A stretch of 21,859 nt of DNA from Clostridiales bacterium UBA4698. Lineage in GTDB: Bacteria; Bacillota; Clostridia; TANB77; UBA1234. Below are positions 7,110 to 14,836 of the stretch, in pieces (the stretch's first letter is position 1; the number at the start of each line of letters is the position of its first letter). A program made the position numbers and the translations under genes. The stretch spans positions 1 through 21,859 of the forward strand of contig DHKI01000011.1 of assembly GCA_002404755.1 (NCBI GenBank), given 5' to 3'. The notes beneath the pieces are model-generated. The model was not told the origin of the DNA, made no database searches, and worked only from the letters and a program-made list of their open reading frames with translations.

Positions 7110-10100
7110 TTAATTCATTTTTACATTTTCTTCGCCAGCAAGTTCTTTTAATTTATTTAGTATTTTTTCATTAAAAAATACATTTAATGTTTTGCTTACT
7201 TCTTTATTTACTATTTCTATTTGTGCATTTGTTTTTTGATTTCCTATTAGCTTTATAAAGTTTCTAAGTTCTGTTTTTTCCTCTTCACTTAGGCTTTCTG
7301 AAATGTTTACTATTATTTTTTTAGTTTCTTTTTGAGGTACTTCTTCTGTTTGTTTTTGTGCTTCGTATGTTTCTATTTTTAAAACTACTACTGATAATTC
7401 ATCTTCTCGCACATTTATTTTTCCATCTACTTTCACTATATTGTCTTCAAATATCACATTCTTATAACCTGCATATGTTTTTGGAAATACTATTGTTTCT
7501 ATTGTGCCTTCTAAATCTTCTATGCTAACAAATGCCATTATCTCATTGTTTTTAGTTATCTTTGTTTTTACACCTGATATTATTCCTATAAATTTTACTT
7601 GTTTTCCATCTAGTGCCTGATTTGTAATTCTTTCTTTTTCTCCATTTTCATCTACTTCCATCGGCAATAAATCTGTACTCTTTATATTTGATATTTTTTC
7701 TATATCATTTATTAAACTGTCTAATGGATGACCTGAAACATATAATCCTAGCACTTCTTTTTCCATTGATAACAAATACTTTTTGTCTAGTTCTTTTTGT
7801 GGAACAAGTCTATATAATGTTTCGCTTTTTACTGTATCTTCGCCTGTATCAAACATATTTAATTGTCCACTTAAGGCTCTTCTGTTATCACTACTTATCG
7901 TGTCTATAACATTTTCATAAGACTGCAAAAGTGTATTTCTATTTGCTTCTAGTTTATCAAATGCACCTGCTTTTATCATACTCTCAATACATTTTTTATT
8001 AACATCTTCTGATGCAATTCGTTTGCAAAAGTCAATAAAACTTGTATAAGGTCCATTTAATTCTCTCTCTTTTGTTATGTTTTCAACGGCCGCATCGCCT
8101 ACATTTTTTATAGCTGAAAGTCCAAAGATTATGCTGTCGCCATCTACCGTGAATTTACTATAACTTTTATTTATATCTGGCCTTTCTATTTTTATATTTA
8201 ATCTTTTACACTCGTTTATATACACAGATATTTTGTTCATTGTTGTAATGAAACTATTTAGCATGGCCGCAAAAAATTCTGTCGGATAATATGCCTTTAA
8301 ATATGCAGTATAATAAGCAACAACCGCATAACATGCTGCGTGAGATTTGTTGAATGCATATTTTGCAAACTCTGCCATCTCATCGAATATTTTATTTGCA
8401 GATTTTTCATCTACTCCATTTCGTATAGCTCCAGGAATTACTACATTTCCCTCTTCATCTTCTTTTCCATAAATGAAGTTCTTTCTCTCTTCTGCCATTA
8501 CATCTAGTTTTTTCTTTCCCATTGCACGTCTAACTAAGTCGGCTCTTCCTAATGAATACCCACCTATGTCTCTAACTATTTGCATAACTTGCTCTTGGTA
8601 CACCATACAACCATATGTTACATTTAGTATCGGCTCTAATGCTGGATGTGTATATTCTGTTTCTTTTGGATTTCTTTTTCCTTTTATATATCTTGGTATT
8701 TGATCCATTGGACCTGGTCTATAAAGCGATACACCAGCTATTAAGTCTTCTAGGCAGTCTGGTTTTAGCTCTTTCATAAAGCTTGTCATTCCTGCACTTT
8801 CAAACTGAAATATTCCTATTGTATTTCCATCTGCCCAAAGTTTATATACTTTTGGATCATTCATATCTTTATCGTAGACAACATCTACTTTTCTATTTTT
8901 CTTTACTAAATCTACTGCATCTTTTATTACTGTAAGAGTTCTAAGTCCTAAGAAGTCCATTTTCAAAAGTCCAAGCTCTTCGAGTATTGTCATTGTATAT
9001 TGTGTTGAAATTATGTTATCGTTTTTATAAAGTGGCACATATGTATCAACTGGGTCTTTTGTGATTACAACTCCCGCTGCATGTGTTGAAGCATGTCTTG
9101 GCAAGCCCTCTAATTTTCTTGAAATATCTATTGTCTCTTTTGTTTCATCATCTGTCTCATACATTTCTTTTAGTTCTGGGTTCATTTCAATTGCTTTATC
9201 TAGTGTCATATGAAGTTCCATTGGCACCATTTTAGAAATTGTATCAGCCTTGTTATATGGAATGTTCAAAACTCTGGCAACATCTCTTATAACACCACGA
9301 GCTGCCATAGTTCCAAATGTTATTATTTGTGCAACATGATCATCTCCATATTTTCTGCAAACATAGTCAATAACTTCGCTTCTTCTTTCATAGCAGAAAT
9401 CTACATCAAAATCCGGCATACTAACTCTTTCTGGATTTAGAAAACGCTCAAATATTAAACTATATTTTATCGGATCAATGTCTGTTATAGTCATGCAATA
9501 TGCAGCTAAACTTCCAGCTCCACTTCCACGACCTGGGCCAACTGGTATTCCTATACTTTTGGCATATCTTATAAAATCTGCAACTATTAGATAGTAATCA
9601 ACATATCCCATCTTTTTAACTACAGATAGTTCATAAACAAGTCTTTCATAAAGCTTTGGTTCCAATTTTTTTATTTTTTCTTCATCATTATACTCTGCAT
9701 CAATATTATATCTTGAGACTAAACCTTTAAAGCACTCTTGCTTCAAGTATTCGTAGTGGTGCATATTGTTTGGTGTATCATAATTTGGAAGAATCGTATG
9801 TCCGAATTCAAATGTAACATTGCATTTATTTGCAATTTCCACTGTGTTTTCTAACACTTCTGGCATATTCTTAAAATTATCATACATCTCATCTATAGAT
9901 TTTATATAGAATTCATCTGTGCCAAATCTCATTCTGTCCTCATCTATCATCTTCTTGCCTGTTTGAACGCAAAGTAAAACTTCATGGCTATAACTATCTT
10001 CTCTATTTAAATAATGAGCATCGTTTGTCGCAACAATCTTTACACCAAGCTCACGTGCAAGTTTTATAAGCCTTTGATTAGCTAGCACTTGCACATCTAG

Positions 10101-10640
10101 TCCATTATGTTGAAGCTCAATATAAAAATTATCTTTGCCAAATATATCAATATACTCACTTGCAACTTTTCTAGCTTTATCAAATTCATCATTTATTAAA
10201 GCTTGACTCACAAAGCCTGCAATACAGGCACTTGTACAAATAAGTCCTTTGCTATATTTTCTTAAAATCTCTATATCAACACGCGGTTTATAATAATACC
10301 CCTCAGTAAAAGAAAGCGATACAAGTTTAATAAGATTTTTGTATCCCTCATTATCTTTAGCAAGTAATATTAAATGACCATACTTGTCATCTATTCCTGC
10401 CTCTTTATCTAGCCTACTTCCAGGAGCCACATAAACTTCGCAACCAATGATTGGTTTAATATCATTCTTTACACATTCTTTATAAAATTCAACAGCACCG
10501 TACATAACGCCATGGTCGGTTATTGCACAGGCTTTCATTCCTAAGTCTTTAACCTTTTTAACTAAATCTTTAATTCTATTTGCACCATCCAATAAACTAT
10601 ACTCAGTATGCACATGCAAATGAACAAAATCCCTATCCAT
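7110..10640 (-). CDS. dnaE: DNA polymerase III alpha subunit, DnaE type
   Basis: Replicative DNA polymerase catalytic subunit, 1176 residues, within the usual DnaE length. The N-terminus is a PHP domain (HLHVHTEYSLLDG at 7-19, AITDHGVMYG, GCEVYV). The polymerase core has GPGRGSGAGSLAAY and the catalytic aspartates in PDFDVDF (about 409-415), followed by MDFLGLRTL and GIFQFESAGM. The C-terminus has a helix-hairpin-helix region and an OB fold (KFIGIISGVKTKITKNNEIMAFV, near residue 1010). There is no inserted 3'-5' exonuclease domain, so this is DnaE and not PolC; a PolC is expected elsewhere in a Bacillota genome. The ATG follows AAGGTGA at good spacing. The gene diverges from dxs. Confidence 0.97.
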   Translation of the reverse strand: MDRDFVHLHVHTEYSLLDGANRIKDLVKKVKDLGMKACAITDHGVMYGAVEFYKECVKNDIKPIIGCEVYVAPGSRLDKEAGIDDKYGHLILLAKDNEGYKNLIKLVSLSFTEGYYYKPRVDIEILRKYSKGLICTSACIAGFVSQALINDEFDKARKVASEYIDIFGKDNFYIELQHNGLDVQVLANQRLIKLARELGVKIVATNDAHYLNREDSYSHEVLLCVQTGKKMIDEDRMRFGTDEFYIKSIDEMYDNFKNMPEVLENTVEIANKCNVTFEFGHTILPNYDTPNNMHHYEYLKQECFKGLVSRYNIDAEYNDEEKIKKLEPKLYERLVYELSVVKKMGYVDYYLIVADFIRYAKSIGIPVGPGRGSGAGSLAAYCMTITDIDPIKYSLIFERFLNPERVSMPDFDVDFCYERRSEVIDYVCRKYGDDHVAQIITFGTMAARGVIRDVARVLNIPYNKADTISKMVPMELHMTLDKAIEMNPELKEMYETDDETKETIDISRKLEGLPRHASTHAAGVVITKDPVDTYVPLYKNDNIISTQYTMTILEELGLLKMDFLGLRTLTVIKDAVDLVKKNRKVDVVYDKDMNDPKVYKLWADGNTIGIFQFESAGMTSFMKELKPDCLEDLIAGVSLYRPGPMDQIPRYIKGKRNPKETEYTHPALEPILNVTYGCMVYQEQVMQIVRDIGGYSLGRADLVRRAMGKKKLDVMAEERKNFIYGKEDEEGNVVIPGAIRNGVDEKSANKIFDEMAEFAKYAFNKSHAACYAVVAYYTAYLKAYYPTEFFAAMLNSFITTMNKISVYINECKRLNIKIERPDINKSYSKFTVDGDSIIFGLSAIKNVGDAAVENITKERELNGPYTSFIDFCKRIASEDVNKKCIESMIKAGAFDKLEANRNTLLQSYENVIDTISSDNRRALSGQLNMFDTGEDTVKSETLYRLVPQKELDKKYLLSMEKEVLGLYVSGHPLDSLINDIEKISNIKSTDLLPMEVDENGEKERITNQALDGKQVKFIGIISGVKTKITKNNEIMAFVSIEDLEGTIETIVFPKTYAGYKNVIFEDNIVKVDGKINVREDELSVVVLKIETYEAQKQTEEVPQKETKKIIVNISESLSEEEKTELRNFIKLIGNQKTNAQIEIVNKEVSKTLNVFFNEKILNKLKELAGEENVKMN

Positions 10641-10657
10641 AAAATCACCTTATAGGG

Positions 10658-10686
10658 ATTATATACTAAAACCACGCGTTGTACAA
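10658..10686 (-). promoter_or_regulatory. dnaE promoter
   Basis: On the minus strand TATAAT (10658-10663) is preceded at 17 nt by TTGTAC (10681-10686). The -10 is perfect and the -35 matches in TTG only. It lies 18 nt upstream of the dnaE ATG. Its -35 is 7 bp from the dxs -35 on the other strand. Confidence 0.65.
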
Positions 10687-10693
10687 TGGTGAG

Positions 10694-10722
10694 TTGAAAA
10701 GAGTGCATTTTGATGATATAAT
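10694..10722 (+). promoter_or_regulatory. dxs promoter
   Basis: TTGAAA (10694-10699) and TATAAT (10717-10722) are spaced by exactly 17 nt. TG at 10714-10715 adds an extended -10. It is 30 nt upstream of the dxs ATG, with AAGGAG in between. Confidence 0.85.
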
Positions 10723-10752
10723 TTAAACACTTTTAGGTTAAGAAGGAGTATT

Positions 10753-12594
10753 ATGTCAAACATATTAGATAATATTAATACATTAGAAGATTTTAAAAAA
10801 ATAAATAAAAGAGATTTGCCTGAGCTTGCCTCAGAAATAAGAAAATTTTTGATAGATAACATTGCAGAAACTGGCGGACATTTAGCACCTAATCTTGGTG
10901 TTGTTGAACTAACAATGGCATTGCACTATATTTTCAACTCCCCGGAGGATAAAATTATATTTGATGTCGGTCATCAATGCTACGTCCATAAAATCTTAAC
11001 TGGACGAAAAAACAAATTTAGCACTTTAAGAAAAACTGGTGGCTTAAGCGGATTTCCAAAAGCTCGCGAAAGTATTCATGATATTTTTGATACAGGTCAC
11101 AGCAGCACATCTATATCCTCGGCACTTGGTATTGCAGTTGCAAACAAACTTAAGGGAAATGATAATTATGCAATAGCAGTAATTGGCGATGGTGCATTAA
11201 CTGGCGGTATTGCTTTTGAAGGATTAAATAATGCAAAAATAGATGATACAAATTTAATAGTAATTTTAAATGACAATCAAATGTCAATTTCACCAAGTGT
11301 TGGGAATCTTTCTGCTTATTTAAATAAGATTCGTTCGAACCCACTCTATACTTCTACTAAAGAAAGTGTAAAAAAGGTTTTGAGTCATGTTCCTCTTATT
11401 GGAAAGCTTCTTATAAAATTTATTGAAAGTATAAAAAATGCTATACGTGAATTTGTTTTACCTAATAGTGTTATGTTTGAACAATTTGGGTTTACATATC
11501 TTGGACCTATCGATGGACATGATATAAATGAACTTATATCTATTTTAGAACGTGCAAAAAAAGTAAAAAAACCTGTACTTGTTCATGTTGTCACTAAAAA
11601 AGGAAAAGGTTATAAATATGCTGAGGAAAATCCAAATAAATTCCATGCAATTTCTAAATTCAACAAAGAAACTGGTGAGATTATTTCCAAAAAGGCAGGT
11701 TCTTATTCAAAAGATTTTGGAAATACTTTAGTTGAACTTGCAAAGGAGAATTCAAAAATTGTTGCAATCACTGCTGCAATGCCAGATGGTACCGGATTAA
11801 ATGAATTTGCAAAAAGTTATCCAAATAGATTTTTCGATGTTGGCATTGCCGAATGTCATGCAGTAACTTTTGCATCTGGTCTTGCAAAGCAAGGTTTAAT
11901 TCCTGTCTTTGCTGTATACTCAACTTTTTTACAACGTGCTTACGACCAAATTGTTATTGATGTTGCACTTCAAAAATTACATGTGATATTTGCAATAGAC
12001 CGAGCTGGAATAGTTGGTTCAGACGGCGAAACACATCATGGCATTTTCGATTTATCTTATTTATCTCACATTCCAAATCTCATTGTTATGGCACCAAAAG
12101 ACGGAATAGAACTTTCGAAAATGTTGGACTTTGCAGTAAAATACAACGGACCGATTGCAATAAGATATCCTCGAGACGGATATGTTTCAAAGCTTACAAA
12201 CACTGAACTACCAATAGAACTAGGAAAAGCTGAAATTCTAGCAAAAGGTTCTGATATAACAATCATTGCCTTTGGAAAAACTGTTTTAACTGCAACGAAA
12301 ATAGCTGATATTAGAAAAGATAAATCATTTGAAATAATAAACTTAAGATTTTTTAAACCAATTGATAAAGAAACAATTTTAGCATCTATAAGAAAAACAA
12401 AGAATGTAGTGGTTATAGAAGATAATGTAATTAATGGTGGAATCTCATCTTGCATAAAAGACTTAATTTCTAACGAAAATGGGATTACAGCAAAATATTT
12501 TGCATATCCTGATGAATTTATACGACATGGTGAAACATCCGAAATAGAAGATGAATTTCATATGTCAGCAAACGAAATTGCAAAATGTATTTAA
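10753..12594 (+). CDS. dxs: 1-deoxy-D-xylulose-5-phosphate synthase
   Basis: Thiamine-diphosphate enzyme that joins pyruvate and glyceraldehyde 3-phosphate to give DXP, the first step of the MEP isoprenoid pathway; 613 residues, close to the family's usual 620. Visible motifs are FDVGHQCYVHKILTGR, GFPKARES, DTGHSSTSIS, the diphosphate-binding VIGDGALTGGIAFEGLNNA with NDNQMSIS, GPIDGHD, the transketolase pyrimidine domain with FDVGIAECHAVTFASGLA and DRAGIVGSDGETHHG, and the C-terminal transketolase domain. The ATG at 10753 follows AAGGAG. Arginine here uses CGA (11005), CGC (11065) and CGT (11446) but never CGG. It is the only + strand protein gene. Isoprenoids feed the undecaprenyl carrier used by MraY, but the position next to the dcw cluster may be accidental. 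Confidence 0.97.
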   Translation: MSNILDNINTLEDFKKINKRDLPELASEIRKFLIDNIAETGGHLAPNLGVVELTMALHYIFNSPEDKIIFDVGHQCYVHKILTGRKNKFSTLRKTGGLSGFPKARESIHDIFDTGHSSTSISSALGIAVANKLKGNDNYAIAVIGDGALTGGIAFEGLNNAKIDDTNLIVILNDNQMSISPSVGNLSAYLNKIRSNPLYTSTKESVKKVLSHVPLIGKLLIKFIESIKNAIREFVLPNSVMFEQFGFTYLGPIDGHDINELISILERAKKVKKPVLVHVVTKKGKGYKYAEENPNKFHAISKFNKETGEIISKKAGSYSKDFGNTLVELAKENSKIVAITAAMPDGTGLNEFAKSYPNRFFDVGIAECHAVTFASGLAKQGLIPVFAVYSTFLQRAYDQIVIDVALQKLHVIFAIDRAGIVGSDGETHHGIFDLSYLSHIPNLIVMAPKDGIELSKMLDFAVKYNGPIAIRYPRDGYVSKLTNTELPIELGKAEILAKGSDITIIAFGKTVLTATKIADIRKDKSFEIINLRFFKPIDKETILASIRKTKNVVVIEDNVINGGISSCIKDLISNENGITAKYFAYPDEFIRHGETSEIEDEFHMSANEIAKCI

Positions 12595-12596
12595 AA

Positions 12597-12637
12597 AACG
12601 AGTATAGCGAAATTTTATATTTTTCGTTATACTCGTT
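12597..12637. terminator. Bidirectional terminator between convergent dxs and ftsW
   Basis: A stem of about 16 bp (AACGAGTATAGCGAAA at 12597-12612 against TTTCGTTATACTCGTT ending at 12637, one G-T pair) starts 3 nt after the dxs stop and 8 nt past the ftsW stop. On the minus strand it is followed by TTTTTT, making it a strong terminator for the dcw operon. The + side tail is AT-rich and weaker. Confidence 0.88.
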
Positions 12638-12644
12638 AAATTTA

Positions 12645-13804
12645 TTATTTTACGGCATTTCTAGATATATTAAGTAATATTCCACATGAACACAAAAGTA
12701 TTATAAGGGCTGTTCCACCATAACTAAAGAATGGTAGTGGAATTCCTGTTACTGGTATTGCCGATGAAACAACCGCTATACTAAGTAATGCTTGAATTCC
12801 AACCATTGTTGTTATTCCGACAGCAAGTAGCGTTCCAAACATATCTGGTGCTTTCATCGCAATAACAATTCCTCTCCAAATAAATATTGCAAACAATGCT
12901 ATTACTCCAAGTGCACCAATAAATCCTAATTCTTCTGACAAAATAGCAAATATAAAATCGTTATGTGGCTCTGGTATGTACATATACTTTTGAGTACTCT
13001 TTCCTAACCCTACGCCAAAAAGTCCACCAGAGGCTATTGCATAAATTGACTGAATTATCTGCCATCCATCCCCTAGCTTATCTTGCCACGGATCTAAGAA
13101 TATCATTACTCTTTTCATCCTGTATTCTGCAGTTAACGCAAGTACTACGCATGCTACTACGCCTCCAATACCAACCGGAATTATATATTTCCAACTAAGC
13201 CCAGCAGAAAACATTATAGAGGCTGATATTATTAGTATTATAACCGTAGCACTCATATGAGGCTCAAATAAAAGCAATCCTGCTATTACTCCTAATAAAA
13301 GCAAATATAGCAACATACCTTTCCAAAAACGATTTATCGATTCGGGATATTTTGATATTTTGGCAGACAAAAAAACTATTATTGCCACTTTCATTATTTC
13401 TGAAGGCTGGAATTGAATTCCTATATTAAGCCACCTAGTAGAATCATTTCTTGTAACACCCAATCCAGGAACAAATACCAGAGCAAGCAAAATTATTGCA
13501 CCAACTATTCCAATATCTGCAATTCTACCTTTATATATTCTGTAATCAATCATAGAAATAAAAAACATTCCGAATTATTCCTATTAACGCATTTTTGGCT
13601 TGGCTTTTAAAATAGAAATAGCTATCGCCTTCGTATGTAAGTGCACTTGGTGCACTTGCACTAAGCACCGTCATAAGACCGAAGAGCAAGCAAAATAAAA
13701 ATTGTTACAAGTAAGCCAATATCTAAACGTTTCTTTTTATTTTTCGTTATTTGATTTTCTGCTTTTTTTATCAGACTTCTTTCCGCTATTGCTATTTTAA
13801 TCAC
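12645..13804 (-). CDS. ftsW: FtsW/SpoVE septal glycosyltransferase read through two +1 frameshifts
   Basis: SEDS-family peptidoglycan polymerase that makes septal glycan from lipid II. The protein is split over three frames: 13804-13682, then 13680-13573, then 13571-12645, skipping C at 13681 and at 13572. Joined, it gives 385 residues, the normal size. The N-terminal DIGLLVTIFILLAL joins to GLMTVLSASAPSA (first helix), then ALIGII joins to GMFFISMIDYR (second helix). Both junctions match the FtsW/SpoVE pattern (e.g. GLIMVYSASA, AMFFIMNIDY) without gaps. The third frame carries TRWLNIG...FQPSEIMK, the PEPHNDFIFAILSEELGF loop and the C-terminal GIPLPFFSYGGTALI. Both skips occur at NTT CGG. The start is unclear: a perfect AGGAGGTGA (13810-13802) is followed by no ATG. 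GTG 13804 overlaps it, ATT 13801 is very close, and ATA 13795 is at ideal spacing. Sequencing error or pseudogene is possible but unlikely. Confidence 0.85.
13570..13575 (-). promoter_or_regulatory. Putative +1 frameshift site ATT-CGG (ftsW site 2)
   Basis: On the minus strand the frame runs GGA ATA ATT CGG. If C13572 is skipped the frame becomes GGA ATG TTT, giving GII-GMFF. The sequence AGGA lies 3 nt upstream of ATT, the same layout as the Shine-Dalgarno stimulator before the prfB shift codon. Without a shift, reading ends a few codons later at a TGA. Confidence 0.75.
13679..13684 (-). promoter_or_regulatory. Putative +1 frameshift site CTT-CGG (ftsW site 1)
   Basis: On the minus strand the frame runs CTT GCT CTT CGG. 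If C13681 is skipped the frame becomes GGT CTT ATG, giving LAL-GLMTV. CTT is also the slippery codon of prfB. A tRNA-Leu with anticodon GAG can re-pair from CUU to UUC through a G-U pair. Without a shift, a TAG follows five codons after CGG. Confidence 0.8.
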
Positions 13805-13832
13805 CTCCTATTAACAAACTTTTCATTTATAC

Positions 13833-14820
13833 TCATATCATCATAACGCCAATACATGCAAAAATTGCACTAACTAGCCAAAAAACTGGCACTATTGTAG
13901 TTTCCTTAATTCCACACAACTCAAAATGATGATGTATCGGTGCCATCTTAAATAATCTTTTTCCCTTAGTTGCCTTAAAATATGTCACTTGCAATATTAC
14001 AGACAATGCTTCAATTACACAAATGCCTGCAACTACAACTAACATAAGTGGCATTTTCAACATCAATGCTACACTACAAAATGCACCTCCGAAGTGCTAA
14101 AGAACCTGTATCACCCATAAAAACCTTGGCAGGATACATGTTAAATAATAAAAATCCAATTGTACTTCCTAAGACTATTGATGAAAATGCTGACATATCT
14201 TTATTGCCCAATTTTATAGATGCGATTACAAAGAACATCATTATAATTGCAGTAACTCCACTTGCTAATCCATCTAATCCATCTGTCAAATTCAAACTAT
14301 TGGTGCATGCCAGTATTATAAATACCGTACAAGGTATATACACCCAAACTGGTAATGTAATATACTCTCTAAGTATTGGTATATATGTTTCTGTTCCAAA
14401 ATTTATATATGTTAAATATATTACAAATGCTGTTGCAATTATTATTAATCCAAACATTTTCAAACTAGGCTTTAAACCTTTAGTATTTTTTAATACCAAT
14501 TTTATAAAGTCATCTATAAAGCCAATCAATCCATATCCAAGTGTTACCAGTGCAACTGGCAACACTCCTTTATATTTAAATGAAACTATAACTGATATTA
14601 CGATTATAGCTATAAGCATTATAATTCCGCCCATTGTAGGTGTGCCACTTTTTTTCAAATGCTCCTTAGGACCATCGTCTCTAACAACCTGACCTACTTT
14701 GTGTTTTCTTAATATTGGAATTATAATAATACCTAAAATTATTGTTAATACAAAACTTGCAATGAGTCCTTCTACTTCAACTCCTGTATTCATAAATAAA
14801 GATTTTATAATATCTACCAT
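13833..14820 (-). CDS. mraY: MraY phospho-MurNAc-pentapeptide transferase read through one +1 frameshift
   Basis: Integral membrane enzyme that attaches UDP-MurNAc-pentapeptide to undecaprenyl phosphate, giving lipid I. It is split into 14820-14092 and 14090-13833, with C14091 skipped. Joined, it has 328 residues, the usual size. The first part has PILRKHKVGQ, DGPKEHLKKSGTPTMGG, the catalytic NLTDGLDGLA and VFMGDTGSLAL. The second continues GGAFCSVALML, then VIEALSV and MAPIHHHFE, the conserved histidine motif. The junction SLAL-GG falls exactly on the family pattern SLALGG. The unshifted frame ends at a TAG five codons after CGG. The start is taken as ATG 14820, behind a G-rich AGGGGGG. ATG 14847, overlapping the murE end, has no ribosome site. 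It sits between murE and ftsW in one transcript. Confidence 0.9.
14089..14094 (-). promoter_or_regulatory. Putative +1 frameshift site CTT-CGG (mraY)
   Basis: On the minus strand the frame runs TTA GCA CTT CGG. If C14091 is skipped it becomes GGA GGT GCA, giving SLAL-GGAF. The codon pair is the same as at ftsW site 1. GGAGGTG just after the shift resembles a Shine-Dalgarno but also simply encodes the conserved Gly-Gly. Confidence 0.8.
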
Positions 14821-14836
14821 GTTCCCCCCTAGAAAA

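Noticed and set aside
13833..14091. GGAGGTG after the mraY shift as a ribosome site for a separate second protein
   Set aside because: The next in-frame ATG (14066) is about 19 nt away, too far, and the bases encode the conserved Gly-Gly. A separate C-terminal MraY fragment would make no functional sense.
13570..14094. Sequencing or assembly errors as the cause of the three frame breaks
   Set aside because: Not fully excluded, but the breaks are not in homopolymers. All three insert the same base in the same context (TT-C-GG), and TTCGG elsewhere in the window (dnaE near 9802, ftsL near 19144) is in frame and sensible. Random errors would not cluster on one codon.
13570..14094. CGG reassigned to another amino acid
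   Set aside because: Reading CGG as any amino acid leaves the downstream frame wrong and reaches a stop within a few codons. Only a +1 shift restores the proteins.
14048..14692. Open frame of 214 codons on the + strand, and other long frames opposite real genes
   Set aside because: It is antisense to mraY, has no ribosome site, and has no recognisable motif. The same holds for the other opposite-strand frames in the window.
12645..14820. mraY and ftsW as pseudogenes
   Set aside because: Both are essential, sit in an intact operon, and have no other damage; catalytic and conserved motifs are all present and the joined proteins have normal length.
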